The notes: generated by a model not told the origin, from the letters alone. 64,000 nucleotides of DNA from Verrucomicrobiota bacterium (GCA_947454705.1 CANGKZ010000009.1:1-64000), one strand, 5' to 3'; counted from the stretch's first letter, positions 17,401 through 26,752 are shown. Numbers and translations are program-made.

Positions 17401-18000
17401 GAACCGGTCGGTTTCATTCCGCGGCCGATTTCCAAAGCGGTATCGACGCTGCGCTTTGCCACCGCACTCCAAAAAAGCGGCGGAGACTTTGGTGCGGCGG
17501 GAAGCGGAGCGCCACGCCGCTTTGCTCAACGCCAACCGTGGAAGGGAGCGGAGGAACTGCAGAGGCGCGGAGTCGTGAGGGGTGTTTCTTCTTTGGTGCC
17601 GATTCGAAGGGGACGGGTCGGTTCCATTTCGCCCCCGGGTTCGAAAGCGGTATCGACGCTGCGCTCTGCCACCGCACTCCAAAAAAGCGGCGGAGACTTT
17701 GGAGTGCGGCGGGAAGCGGAGCGCCACGCCGCTTTGCTCAACGCCAACCGTGGAAGGGAGCGGAGGAACTGCAGAGGCGCGGAGTCGTGAGGGGTGTTTC
17801 TTCTTTGGTGCCGATTTGAGGGGGACGGGTCGGTTCCATTTCGCCCCCGGGTTCGAAAGCGGTGTCGACGCTGCGCTTTGCCACCGCACTCCAAAAAAGC
17901 GGCGGAGACTTTGGTGCGGCGCGAAGCGGAGCACCACGCCGCTTTGCTCAACGTCAGCCGTGGAAGGGAACGGAGGAACCGCGGAGGCGCGGATGCTCGA
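17401..18000. repeat. Tandem array of three ~211-bp repeats (family R5)
   Basis: Units begin at 17401, 17612 and 17824 (spacing 211 and 212 bp); the third is truncated at the uvrA stop codon (18001). Units 1 and 2 are nearly identical over most of their length, and unit 3 is more diverged. Each contains AAAGCGGT(A/G)TCGACGCTGCG, then CACCGCACTCCAAAAAAGCG, then a block CCACGCCGCTTTGCTCAACG. A piece of the same family recurs at 45263-45345. Open frames through the array encode repeated pieces such as LECGGKRSATPL, which are artefacts. There is no sign of a protein product. Confidence 0.92.
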
Positions 18001-21000
18001 TTAGCTTTCCCCGCGTAGATACCGACCGGTATGACTGCGCTCGCAGCGGGCCACGGTTTCCGGAGAGCCGGCCGCGACGACCTGGCCGCCTTCGTCCCCG
18101 GCTTCCGGGCCGAGGTCGATCACCCAGTCGGCGGCGCGGATCACATCGAGGTTGTGTTCGATCACCAGCACGGTGTTTCCGGCATCGACCAAGCGCTGGA
18201 ACACCTGGAGCAACACGCGAACGTCTTCGAAATGCAGTCCGGTGGTCGGCTCATCAAAGAGGAACAGCGTGCGCTGGTTTCCCGCCGGGGCCTCGGCGAG
18301 ATGACGTACCAATTTCAGTCGCTGACTTTCCCCGCCGCTCAAGGTGTTCACCGGTTGACCCAGGTGCAGGTACCCAAGACCGACATCGCACAGGAGTTTC
18401 AATCGCTCCACCGCGCGACGGGCCGGTTTGGATTCGGGGAACTTCTGCAGAAACGCCATCGCGGTCTCGACCGGCGCTTCCAGCAGGTCGGCGATGTTCC
18501 AAAGTCGGGGCGACTGTCCTTCCGCGGGATTCGGTTCTTCGAGACGAACTTCGAGGATCGGGCCGCGATACCGGCGTCCATTGCATTCCGGACAGCGAAT
18601 GAAGATGTCGCTGAGGAACTGCATTTCGATTTTCTCAAATCCGGCCCCGCGGCAGCGCTGGCATTGGCCAATCGCGGAATTGAAGCTGAAGGCATTCGCT
18701 GCGAGCCCTGCCGATTTGGCGGCGGGCTGGGTGGCGAAGAGGTCGCGGATGTCGTCAAACGCTCCGGTGTACACGGCCGGATTCGACCGCGGGGTGCGTC
18801 CCACCGGCGATTGGTCCACCAGCACCACGCCGCCGAGTTCACCCCGGATTTGGAGCGATGCGCTTTCCACCGCGGAACGCGCGGACTCCATGGATTCATC
18901 GTCCACTTCGTCTTCAAGCCCGGCGCTTCCGGTGGTCCCGGAAAGCTTCGATTGAAGCAGCGGAACGAGCACTTCGCGAATCAGTGTGGATTTTCCCGAT
19001 CCGCTGACGCCGGAAACGCAGACCAATCGTCCGAGCGGGATTTGCACCGTCACGTCGCGGAGGTTGTGGGCCGAGGCGTGCTGAAGTTCGAGGTGGGGAG
19101 TCGCAGAGGTTCCCGATCCGAGGGTCACGGGGCGTCGTCGCGGGACCGGAATGGTGCGGCGCCCGGTGAGGTAGTCCGCGGTGAGCGATCCTTCCGCCTT
19201 GGCGAGTTGGGCTGAATTGCCCTGGAACACGACGGAACCGCCGCTGTCTCCATGGCCGGGGCCGAGATCCACGAGTTGGTTGGCGGCGCGCATGACGGCG
19301 GGTTCGTGTTCCACCACCACCACCGTGTTGCCGCAGTCCCGAAGTCGCTCGAGGATTTTGATCAATCGCCCGGTATCGCGCGGATGCAGGCCCACGCTGG
19401 GTTCATCGAGCACGAACAGCGTGTTCACCAGTCGCGTTCCCACGCAGGTGGTGAGATTCACGCGTTCGGTTTCGCCACCGCTCAACGTGCGCGTGGTCCG
19501 ATCGAGGGTGAGGTATCCCAACCCGACCTCGACCAAGTATCCGAGGCGCGACTCCACTTCCTCGAGCACGAGCGCCAGCGGATGATCCGCGGTCCAGCCC
19601 AGGGACGCGGCCCAACGTTGCACGAGTGCGAGCGCGTCGCGGATCGGCAGGCTGTAGAACGCCGACAGCGTGAGCATCTGGGGCTGACCCGCAATTCCCC
19701 CGTACAGTCCGGCGGCTGGGGCATCGTTCAGGACCAAATTTGATTCACGGTGCGCCCGGTCCGATCCAGAGAAGTTCAGGACGCGCGTTCGGAGGACTTC
19801 CGGCAGGTCCGACAACGGCGCGCGAAACGCCAGGCTGTCGGCATTGAAGCGTCGGCCATGGCATTCCGGACACAGGGAGTAGCTGCGATATCGCGACAGC
19901 AGCACCCGCACGTGCATCTTGTAGGCCTTGCTCTCCAGCCACCGGAAGTAGCCGCGCACGCCGTACCAGAGCTTCGGCCAGCTTTTCTTCGGATCCTCGG
20001 AGTCGTAGCCGGGGTCGCCTTCCATCAACCATTTTTGATGCGCCTCCGACAGTTGATCGAACGGCACGTGCATCGGAATGCCGGCGCGCTTGGCGGCGCG
20101 GGTCATGTCGTCCTGGCATTCCTTGCCGGTAGCGGTCTGCCACGGCTTCACCACGCCCTCGGCGAGCGTCTTCGAGCGGTCGGGCAGCGCGAGGTTGGGG
20201 TCGATGCCGATGACGCGTCCAAACCCCTTGCAGTGCGGACACGCGCCGACGGGGTTGTTGAAGGAAAACAGCGAGGCCGTGGGCTCGCGGAAATTCCGGT
20301 CGCAGGCCGCGCAGTGGAATCCGGAGGAAAACCATCGAGGTGCACCACTGCCGCTGCGTCCGCCGTCGGACTCAATGGAGCGCACCGCGAGCCGACCGCC
20401 TCCAAATCGGTACGCTTGTTCACAGGCTTCGATGAACCGGCTTCGATTCTCGGCGTTCAATCGAACACGGTCCGACACCACGGTCAGGCGGTCGGGCAGG
20501 GCGGGGGATGCTGGGAACTCATCGCATCGCACCACGCGATCGCCTGCGAGCACGCGTTGAAAGCCCTGCTGGGTGAGCAGGGTGAGTTGTTCGTGCAGCG
20601 GAAGCTTGGCCGAAAGCGGAAGGTCAAACGTGACCAGCGCCTCGCCGCCCGGGCGGGAGTTGAAGAGGATTTCCCAGACGTATTGGGGCGGTTCCTTGTG
20701 AACGGCGGATCCGCATCCCGGGCAGTGGAGCTTGGCGAGGTTCGGCCACAGCACCTTCATGTGGTCGCAGATCTCGGTCATCGTGCCGATGGTGCTGCGC
20801 GTGGTGCGAACCGTGTTGCGCTGCTCGATCGCGATGGCCGGGGGAATGTTTTCGATCCGGTCGGCCGCCGGCTTGTCCATGCGGTCGAAGAACTGTCGCG
20901 CGTACGGCGTGAAGGTCTCGATGTAGCGGCGCTGTCCCTCGGCGTAGAGGGTTTCGAAGGCGAGCGAACTTTTTCCCGATCCACTCAGCCCGGTTATCAC

Positions 21001-21147
21001 GATCAACTCGCGCAGGGGCAGGTCGAGATCGATGTTCTTGAGATTGTTCTGCCGAACGCCACGCAGGCGGATGCATCCGGCCGCAGCGGCGGAGACTTCG
21101 CCGATCGGGGCAGTCGGGGGAACCGGGGCGTTGGAAGGACGGGCCAT
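18001..21147 (-). CDS. uvrA: Excinuclease ABC subunit A
   Basis: About 1048 residues from the ATG at 21147 (another ATG lies four codons upstream). UvrA is the DNA-damage-recognising ATPase of nucleotide excision repair. Two ABC modules are seen: Walker A GLSGSGKSS near the N-terminus with signature TLSGGETERVNL, and Walker A GVSGSGKST in the second half with signature TLSGGESQRLKL. Zinc-finger cysteines are present (CPGCG; CAACDRNF to CPHCKGFG; CQRCRGAG to CPECNGRRY). It is about 100 residues longer than E. coli UvrA, with a Glu/Ser-rich insert (LEDEVDDESMESARSAVESA) after the second Walker A. It could be a second UvrA paralogue. It follows the MFS gene on the same strand. Confidence 0.93.
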   Translation of the reverse strand: MARPSNAPVPPTAPIGEVSAAAAGCIRLRGVRQNNLKNIDLDLPLRELIVITGLSGSGKSSLAFETLYAEGQRRYIETFTPYARQFFDRMDKPAADRIENIPPAIAIEQRNTVRTTRSTIGTMTEICDHMKVLWPNLAKLHCPGCGSAVHKEPPQYVWEILFNSRPGGEALVTFDLPLSAKLPLHEQLTLLTQQGFQRVLAGDRVVRCDEFPASPALPDRLTVVSDRVRLNAENRSRFIEACEQAYRFGGGRLAVRSIESDGGRSGSGAPRWFSSGFHCAACDRNFREPTASLFSFNNPVGACPHCKGFGRVIGIDPNLALPDRSKTLAEGVVKPWQTATGKECQDDMTRAAKRAGIPMHVPFDQLSEAHQKWLMEGDPGYDSEDPKKSWPKLWYGVRGYFRWLESKAYKMHVRVLLSRYRSYSLCPECHGRRFNADSLAFRAPLSDLPEVLRTRVLNFSGSDRAHRESNLVLNDAPAAGLYGGIAGQPQMLTLSAFYSLPIRDALALVQRWAASLGWTADHPLALVLEEVESRLGYLVEVGLGYLTLDRTTRTLSGGETERVNLTTCVGTRLVNTLFVLDEPSVGLHPRDTGRLIKILERLRDCGNTVVVVEHEPAVMRAANQLVDLGPGHGDSGGSVVFQGNSAQLAKAEGSLTADYLTGRRTIPVPRRRPVTLGSGTSATPHLELQHASAHNLRDVTVQIPLGRLVCVSGVSGSGKSTLIREVLVPLLQSKLSGTTGSAGLEDEVDDESMESARSAVESASLQIRGELGGVVLVDQSPVGRTPRSNPAVYTGAFDDIRDLFATQPAAKSAGLAANAFSFNSAIGQCQRCRGAGFEKIEMQFLSDIFIRCPECNGRRYRGPILEVRLEEPNPAEGQSPRLWNIADLLEAPVETAMAFLQKFPESKPARRAVERLKLLCDVGLGYLHLGQPVNTLSGGESQRLKLVRHLAEAPAGNQRTLFLFDEPTTGLHFEDVRVLLQVFQRLVDAGNTVLVIEHNLDVIRAADWVIDLGPEAGDEGGQVVAAGSPETVARCERSHTGRYLRGES

Positions 21148-21198
21148 CGCGGGCCGCACAGTAGAAGTGATCCTTGGGGAGTCAACGAGCGGACCGTG

Positions 21199-22428
21199 TC
21201 AGTCGGTGACTTCCTCGGTGAGGATTTCCCCGCGTCGTCGAAGTTTCGAGCGCCAGATCTCCGGAAGCAGCAGCAGGGTGGCAGCCACGATGAGCACCGC
21301 GCTGAACCAGCCGAGGGCCGACAGGCTGTAATGCTGCACCAATTGGAACGCCATCATGGGCGCTGCAATTCCGCGAACTCCGGTGAGGAAGGTGTGGACC
21401 CCCATGTAATCGGCCACGCGTCCGGGCGGGGCGAACTTGGTGACCCACAATCCCCAAGCGACATCGCCGCCGGCATTGGAGATTCCGTAAATGATGGCAC
21501 CAAGAATGAGGCCGGCGTTCGAATCGCTGGTGAAGAAGGCCAGAATTCCGAGGGCGAACCCGACGTTCAGCGTGGTGCGCAGCGCGAAGAAGTTCATCCG
21601 ATCGAACAACCAGCCCCACACCGGATTCATGATCAACCGGGCCACGTTGGGGACCACGCCGGTGAGGAAGGCGATCTCGGCGGCGGATCGGGCCAGGCCG
21701 TGGACCGGGTTTCCGAGGTATTCCACGCGCATGGGGAGCATCATGAGATTCGCGAATCCCATGAACATCCACACGATGAGCGTCTGCCGGAACACGCGGT
21801 CTTCGCGCACGAACCGCATGGCGTGGAGCGGATGCGCGGCGCCGTTGTCGTGAAGCGGCTTGGACGGAATGCGACGCGCGCAAAAAGCCGCCACCCCGAA
21901 TGCCGCGGCGAATCCGAGCAGCAGGACGGGAAACTGGTTGGGGTGCGAATCGAGGAATTTCCCGCCCGCCCAGGCCGCCCCCATGGCACCCGCAATGCGC
22001 AGCGTGAAGGCCCGCGCGTAGAGCTTTCCCCGGGACTCCGCGGGGTAGTTGTTGTGATACGTCTCGGTCATCAACGGGATGACCGCCGAGTTCATGGTCA
22101 TGGCTACCACGCAGGCGGGCACGTAGAGCCAGAGCTGGGGCAGGAGGGCCATGGCCACGCAGCTCAGCGCGCCGGCGATGAGAAATCGCGAGACGCCGAT
22201 CGTGGCGTGCCAGCGCTGGCGCTGCACAAACGTCACCGCCACCGGAGACAGCAGCAGACCCACACTGCCCGCACCGGCCACGAGCGCCTTGGCGATCGGG
22301 CCTGCGTGGAAGTGGGTGACTGCGATCAGCAGGAGGAAGGTGTTCCCGGCGGACTCCAGCACGCCGGCGCAGAGCATTCTGCCAGCGTCGTTGAGAAAGG
22401 TGATCCGGGTCCGGTCGCCAGGCGACAT
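21199..22428 (-). CDS. Major facilitator superfamily transporter
   Basis: 409 residues from the ATG at 22428; the upstream frame is not MFS-like. About 11-12 hydrophobic segments are visible (for example [70 protein letters not shown]). The loop [24 protein letters not shown] and the second-half pattern suggest a permease of broad MFS type; the substrate cannot be told. It is divergent from cysK, with starts 157 nt apart, and lies 51 nt upstream of uvrA, so it may share a transcript with uvrA without functional linkage. Confidence 0.85.
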   Translation of the reverse strand: MSPGDRTRITFLNDAGRMLCAGVLESAGNTFLLLIAVTHFHAGPIAKALVAGAGSVGLLLSPVAVTFVQRQRWHATIGVSRFLIAGALSCVAMALLPQLWLYVPACVVAMTMNSAVIPLMTETYHNNYPAESRGKLYARAFTLRIAGAMGAAWAGGKFLDSHPNQFPVLLLGFAAAFGVAAFCARRIPSKPLHDNGAAHPLHAMRFVREDRVFRQTLIVWMFMGFANLMMLPMRVEYLGNPVHGLARSAAEIAFLTGVVPNVARLIMNPVWGWLFDRMNFFALRTTLNVGFALGILAFFTSDSNAGLILGAIIYGISNAGGDVAWGLWVTKFAPPGRVADYMGVHTFLTGVRGIAAPMMAFQLVQHYSLSALGWFSAVLIVAATLLLLPEIWRSKLRRRGEILTEEVTD

Positions 22429-22585
22429 GGCCGGCGAGCATGGGGAGCGGCGACGGCGGGGCAATGGATTTGTGGATCGTCGCGCCGATTCAAAATGCGC
22501 ACTTGCCCCGGACCTTGGTCCCGGAAGAGATTCTCCCACACACGTTCACACGACCGTTCAAGCAATTCCGCAATCTGTTCTCACT

Positions 22586-23569
22586 ATGGGTCGCATCTAC
22601 AACAACATCGTCGAAACCGTCGGCCGGACTCCTCTCGTCCGCCTCAACCGCGTCACCGCTGGCGTGGACGCCACCATTCTCCTGAAGTGCGAATTCTTCA
22701 ATCCGCTCGGGTCGGTGAAGGATCGTATCGGCATGGCGATGATTGAGGACGCCGAGAAGCGCGGCGTGCTGAACAAGGACACCGTCATCGTGGAGCCCAC
22801 CTCCGGCAACACCGGCATCGCGCTGGCCTTCGTGGCCGCCGCCAAGGGCTACCGCCTCATCCTCACCATGCCCGAGACCATGTCGCTCGAGCGCCGCACG
22901 CTGCTCGCGCTCCTCGGCGCCAAGCTGGTGCTCACTCCGGGCAGCGAAGGCATGAAGGGCGCAATCGCCCGTGCCGAACAGATCGCCCGCGAAACTCCGA
23001 ATTCCTGGATTCCCCAGCAGTTCGAGAACCCGGCGAATCCTGAAATCCACAAGAAGACCACTGCCGAGGAAATCTGGTCCGACACCGACGGCGGCGTGGA
23101 CATCCTGGTCGCCGCGGTCGGCACCGGCGGCACCATCACGGGCTGCGTCGAAGTGATCAAACCCCGCAAACCGTCGTTCGCCGCCATCGCGGTGGAACCC
23201 AAGGATTCGCCCGTCATTTCCCAGACCCTCAAGGGCGAACCGGTGAAGCCCGGCCCGCACAAGATCCAGGGCACCGGCGCCGGATTCGTTCCGAAGAACC
23301 TTCACCTGAAGGATTCCGCCGGGAATCCGCAGATCGTGGAAAGCGTTCAGGTCAGCAATGACGACGCCTTTGCCATGGCGCGTCGTTTGGCCAAGGAAGA
23401 AGGCCTCCTGGTGGGTATCTCCACCGGCGCCAATGTTTGCGCAGCCCTCGAAGTGGCGCGTCGCCCGGAGAACAAGGGCAAGACCATCGTCACCATCGCG
23501 TGCTCGACTGGCGAACGCTACCTCTCCACGGCCCTCGCTGCCGAGGCGCGCGCTGAAGTCGGCGGCTGA
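22586..23569 (+). CDS. cysK: Cysteine synthase A (O-acetylserine sulfhydrylase)
   Basis: 327 residues from the ATG at 22586; the frame is open far upstream, but the CysK N-terminus ([20 protein letters not shown]) begins here. PLP-dependent formation of cysteine from O-acetylserine and sulfide in the cytoplasm. Lys45 in NPLGSVKDR is the PLP Schiff-base residue, PTSGNTG (71-77) is the substrate-binding loop, and GTGGTITG binds the PLP phosphate. Length is normal. It connects to the sulfate-uptake operon at 45-52 kb by pathway, not by position. A terminator follows immediately. Confidence 0.96.
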   Translation: MGRIYNNIVETVGRTPLVRLNRVTAGVDATILLKCEFFNPLGSVKDRIGMAMIEDAEKRGVLNKDTVIVEPTSGNTGIALAFVAAAKGYRLILTMPETMSLERRTLLALLGAKLVLTPGSEGMKGAIARAEQIARETPNSWIPQQFENPANPEIHKKTTAEEIWSDTDGGVDILVAAVGTGGTITGCVEVIKPRKPSFAAIAVEPKDSPVISQTLKGEPVKPGPHKIQGTGAGFVPKNLHLKDSAGNPQIVESVQVSNDDAFAMARRLAKEEGLLVGISTGANVCAALEVARRPENKGKTIVTIACSTGERYLSTALAAEARAEVGG

Positions 23570-23581
23570 TCCGTTTTCGAT

Positions 23582-23605
23582 CCGGGCTTCGTTCCCGGTT
23601 TTTTT
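23582..23605 (+). terminator. Intrinsic terminator after cysK
   Basis: CCGGG (23582-23586) and CCCGG (23594-23598) enclose a 7-nt loop and are followed by seven T. It lies 13 nt after the cysK stop, before sufT. Confidence 0.85.
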
Positions 23606-23723
23606 CTGGGCCGCGTTCCGCGAATCAAACCGGGACGCGGCCTTGCCTTTTTCCGGCATGACGCGAACGTCGCGCCGGTTCGCCCCTTGGCATCCGAAGA
23701 AGCTCCCTTACAGTTCCCGCACC

Positions 23724-24275
23724 ATGACCTCGATTCAAACCGTCGTTCTCACCCGCGACACCGATGCTGTCCAGATCCCCGCAGGGAATGTGGTGACGCT
23801 GCCCGCGGGCACCGAGGTGGACATCACCCAGACCCTCGGCGGCACCTACACCGTCATCGCGCAGGGCGGACTCGGGCTCTTCCGCATCGGAGCCAAGGAT
23901 GCCGACGCGCTCGGCCTCAAGCCCGAGGAAGCCGTGGGCCGCACCTTTGCCGAGGGCGACCTGGTCAATGAATCCATGGTCTGGGACACCCTCCGCAGCT
24001 GCTACGATCCGGAAATCCCGGTCAACATCGTGGACCTCGGTCTCGTGTACGACATGGGAATCGAGCCGCTGCCGAGCGGACACAAGAAGGTGTTCGTGAA
24101 GATGACCCTCACCGCACCGGGATGCGGCATGGGCGCCACGATTGCCGGGGATGCGCAGCAGAAAATTCTGATGCTGCCCGGAGTCGAGGATGCCGGTGTG
24201 GAGATCGTTTGGGATCCGCCCTGGCACCAGAGCATGATCACTGCGGAAGGGCGCAAGCTCCTCGGCATTGAGTGA
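23724..24275 (+). CDS. sufT: Fe-S cluster assembly factor SufT (MIP18/DUF59 family)
   Basis: 183 residues from the ATG at 23724. Residues ~1-75 are the small N-terminal part typical of SufT. Residues ~80-183 are the MIP18/DUF59 domain: VWDTLRSCYDPEIPVNIVDL, then the conserved Cys in TLTAPGCGMG and the end VEIVWDPPWHQSMI. Members help mature Fe-S proteins in the cytoplasm. Usually sufT is part of a suf operon; here no sufBCD genes are in the window. It lies between cysK, which has a terminator, and rho. Confidence 0.92.
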   Translation: MTSIQTVVLTRDTDAVQIPAGNVVTLPAGTEVDITQTLGGTYTVIAQGGLGLFRIGAKDADALGLKPEEAVGRTFAEGDLVNESMVWDTLRSCYDPEIPVNIVDLGLVYDMGIEPLPSGHKKVFVKMTLTAPGCGMGATIAGDAQQKILMLPGVEDAGVEIVWDPPWHQSMITAEGRKLLGIE

Positions 24276-24281
24276 GGTTTC

Positions 24282-24320
24282 TCACACGAGCATGCGCTCG
24301 CTTCTGAGCGCAGTGTGTGA
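24282..24320 (+). promoter_or_regulatory. Compound hairpin at the 5' end of the rho leader
   Basis: GCGCTC (24294-24299) pairs with GAGCGC (24306-24311), and outside it TCACAC (24282-24287) pairs with GTGTGA (24315-24320). It sits 7 nt after the sufT stop and 205 nt before the rho start. No T-run follows. It may stabilise or end the sufT transcript, or be part of a rho leader; rho is autoregulated by premature termination in several bacteria. Confidence 0.45.
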
Positions 24321-24524
24321 CGGCCCAGCACAAGGTTTTCCGAATTGCCACAAAGAAAGAGTTGCGGTGCCCCCACCGCATCGCTATTTCTAGCGTGTCC
24401 GAGGTCTGTCAGCATTGGCGTTCTGTAGTGCCAAAGCTGCTTCCCCAAGTTCGAAATTCCCGCGGCACTCTCGTTAGTTCGCCGCCTTTCTGGGTTCAGA
24501 CCCTTCCGTGACGTCACATTACTT

Positions 24525-26210
24525 ATGAGCGAGAGTTCCCCGCAGCCTGCGGCCCAACCTGCAAAATCCAACGACTGGTCTCCTGGATCTGGCAGTTCAT
24601 CTTCATCTTCCAATTCAGCCCCCGCTTCCAATTCCGGATCTGGATCTGGGTCGGGTTCTTCGAACGAATCTTCTTACTCCGGCGGCTCGGGATCTGGATC
24701 CCAGGGCGGCCAATCCAACGCTCCCTACCAGGATCGACAAGATCGGGGCGATCGCGGGGATCGCGGCGACCGAGGTGACCGTGGCGATCGCGGCCCCGGC
24801 CAAGGCCAGGGCAGTCAGGGGCAGGGTGGTCAAGGCCAAGGCGGCCAGGGCCAGGGTCGCAACCAAGGCGGTGGTGGACAGCGCGGCGGTGGTGGCGGCG
24901 GACGCAACCAGGGCCGGCATCACCATCAGCACCATCATCATCACAACCGGAATCAAGGCCGTGGCGGTGGTGGTGGCGGCGGCGGCCAGGGCGGTGGAGG
25001 CGGAGGTGGAAATGGCGGCGGCGGCGGCGGTGGTGGCCAGGGCGGCGGAGGCGGCGGTGGCAACCAGCAGCAGCGTCCCCAGGGTCCCCAGCTCGGACCC
25101 GACGGCAATCCGATCCTTCACGAAGGCTATCTCGAAATTTCCGAGAAGGGCTTTGGATTCCTGCGTTCGGCCAAGGGCAATTTCGCTCCGAAGCCCATTG
25201 ATGTTTTTCTCACTCCGGATTCGATCAAGCGCCTCGGTCTTCGCGAAGGCTGCCAGATTGAATGCACCGTCAATCCTCCGCACAAGGGCAACAGCCCGCA
25301 GCTGCGCGAGGTGCTGAAGGTGAACGGCAAGTCGTACCAGGATTACCTGCATTCCCCCCGGTTTGAACTGCTGACCACGATTGATCCGATCGACAAGTTC
25401 CGTCTGGAAACCACGCCGGATCTGATCGAGACGCGCATCATCGATCTCGTCACTCCCATCGGCAAAGGCACGCGCGGTCTCATCGTCGCGCCGCCCCGCA
25501 CCGGCAAGACCACGATTCTCAAGCAGATCTGCAACGCCATCAGCACCAACCATCCCGAGGTGCACACGATGGTTCTGCTCATCGACGAACGGCCCGAGGA
25601 AGTCACCGACTTCCAACGCAGCGTGAAGGGCGAAGTCGTGGCCTCCAGCAACGACCAGGACCTCGAAACGCACGTCCGCCTCAGCCGCTTCATGATTGAG
25701 CGCTGCCGTCGGATGCTCGAAGCCGGCAAGGACGTCTTCGTCCTGCTCGACTCCATCACCCGCGTGGCCCGTGCCTACAACAGCGTGCACGGCGGATCCG
25801 GCCGTACGATGACCGGCGGTGTCGATGCCCGTGCGCTGGAAATTCCGCGCAAGATGTTCGCCGCGGCCCGCAAGGTCGAAGAAGGCGGATCGCTCACCAT
25901 CCTCGCGACCGCGCTGGTGGACACCGGCAGCCGCATGGACGAGCTCATCTTCCAGGAGTTCAAGGGCACCGGTAACATGGAGCTCATCCTGGACCGCAAG
26001 CTGTCCGAGCGTCGTCTGTTCCCGGCCATCGACATTCCGAAGTCCGGCACCCGTAAGGAAGAGAAGCTCTTCCCGGCCCAGAACATCGATGCCATCCGCA
26101 AGCTGCGTCGCATGATGACCGATCTCCAGCCGGTCGAAGCCATGGAGACGCTCATTGCCGCGCTCAAGAAGCACAAGACCAACGACGAACTCCTGGCCAA
26201 GCTCTCCTAA
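24525..26210 (+). CDS. rho: Transcription termination factor Rho with a long disordered N-terminus
   Basis: 561 residues against about 420 in E. coli. Residues 1-190 are low complexity: Ser/Gly-rich (20-60), DRGDRGDRG repeats (70-90), Gln/Gly repeats, a His run at 132-140 (HHHQHHHHH) and long Gly runs. They replace the usual N-terminal helix bundle. The cold-shock-like RNA-binding domain starts at ~200 (GYLEISEKGFGFLRS), and the hexameric ATPase follows with Walker A APPRTGKTT (~322-330) and Walker B VFVLLDSITR. The ATP-driven helicase core seems intact, so it should terminate transcription. Disordered inserts in Rho are known in several phyla and may drive condensation; this is inference here. 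The leader is 249 nt long. Confidence 0.96.
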   Translation: MSESSPQPAAQPAKSNDWSPGSGSSSSSSNSAPASNSGSGSGSGSSNESSYSGGSGSGSQGGQSNAPYQDRQDRGDRGDRGDRGDRGDRGPGQGQGSQGQGGQGQGGQGQGRNQGGGGQRGGGGGGRNQGRHHHQHHHHHNRNQGRGGGGGGGGQGGGGGGGNGGGGGGGGQGGGGGGGNQQQRPQGPQLGPDGNPILHEGYLEISEKGFGFLRSAKGNFAPKPIDVFLTPDSIKRLGLREGCQIECTVNPPHKGNSPQLREVLKVNGKSYQDYLHSPRFELLTTIDPIDKFRLETTPDLIETRIIDLVTPIGKGTRGLIVAPPRTGKTTILKQICNAISTNHPEVHTMVLLIDERPEEVTDFQRSVKGEVVASSNDQDLETHVRLSRFMIERCRRMLEAGKDVFVLLDSITRVARAYNSVHGGSGRTMTGGVDARALEIPRKMFAAARKVEEGGSLTILATALVDTGSRMDELIFQEFKGTGNMELILDRKLSERRLFPAIDIPKSGTRKEEKLFPAQNIDAIRKLRRMMTDLQPVEAMETLIAALKKHKTNDELLAKLS

Positions 26211-26256
26211 ACGGAAGGCGGCTGGAGTTCGACACGGACTACACTGATTTACACGA

Positions 26257-26297
26257 AACAGGCGCCGGGGATTTTTTCCCGGCGCCTGTTTTCTTTT
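26257..26297 (+). terminator. Strong intrinsic terminator after rho
   Basis: AACAGGCGCCGGG (26257-26269) pairs with CCCGGCGCCTGTT (26278-26290), a 13-bp perfect stem, followed by a T-rich run. It lies 46 nt after the rho stop codon. Confidence 0.95.
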
Positions 26298-26338
26298 TCG
26301 TGGGGATCCTGTCGTCCCCTCAACCCGTGGCGGAGTCT

Positions 26339-26391
26339 CTCGCGACAGCGTCTTGGAGTGCGCCAGTCCTCTGGCGCTTTGGAATCGCGAG
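26339..26391. repeat. R3 hairpin element (GGAGTGCGCCAGTCC family)
   Basis: An outer perfect 7-bp inverted repeat (CTCGCGA 26339-26345, TCGCGAG 26385-26391) encloses the core TTGGAGTGCGCCAGTCCTCT, which contains its own CGCCAG/CTGGCG stem. Related cores lie at 54840-54871 and, inverted, at 54911-54943. Confidence 0.75.
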
Positions 26392-26437
26392 TGGGGTGAA
26401 GTTGCGCTCCGGTTTCGGGTCGCACCTAAAGGCCGCA

Positions 26438-26473
26438 GTTGAAGGGTTAAAAAAGTTGAAGGGTTGAAGGGGA
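26438..26473 (+). repeat. TTGAAGGG-rich repeat (family R1), copy joined to an R2 repeat
   Basis: Reads GTTGAAGGGTTAAAAAAG, then GTTGAAGGGTTGAAGGGG. Directly after it comes CTCCGACGCTG and, 30 nt on, the R2 repeat, the same order as in the MITE-like element at 55645-55885. No inverted partner is found at the right end here. Confidence 0.75.
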
Positions 26474-26504
26474 CTCCGACGCTGCCGCGAGGGTTTTCTC
26501 ATTC

Positions 26505-26634
26505 GTTAGGAGTCCCGTCTTCAGACGGTTCGGGGAGGCGTGTCTCGAGGAATACAGCGGGTTGATTTTCAACCGTTCGATGGCCCCGCGTCCAACAGCA
26601 GAGCCGCGTAAACGCGGTACTCCATACGCGTGAG
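26505..26634 (+). repeat. Dispersed ~130-bp repeat (family R2), copy 1
   Basis: It begins GTTAGGAGTCCCGTCTTCAG and ends CGCGGTACTCCATACG. A 39-bp block at 26590-26628 is identical to 37255-37293 and includes the palindrome CCGCGTAAACGCGG. A third, diverged copy is at 55710-55834. Confidence 0.85.
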
Positions 26635-26752
26635 GAGCTCCGTCGCCTAAATCCGGCGCTGCGAGAGAAAACAACCGCGGGGCAGAGACCGTTGAGAATC
26701 ACCCCGCAGGTGAATGAACCGGAAACGCATCCCTTGCTTTTTCTCTCTCCCC

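Noticed and set aside
17401-18000. CRISPR array
   Set aside because: The 211-bp units are contiguous direct repeats with no unique spacers and no cas genes nearby.
17268-18018. Apparent repeat proteins over the R5 array
   Set aside because: All three frames contain the same translated repeat pieces; there is no start signal and no consistent frame between units.
19750-22746. 998-residue plus-strand frame across the uvrA and MFS genes
   Set aside because: It lies on the opposite strand of two clear genes, is Arg/Gly/His-rich and shows no domain.
24919-24948. His run in rho as a sign of a vector tag
   Set aside because: It is embedded in a native low-complexity tail with mixed His and Gln codons and lies in normal chromosomal context.
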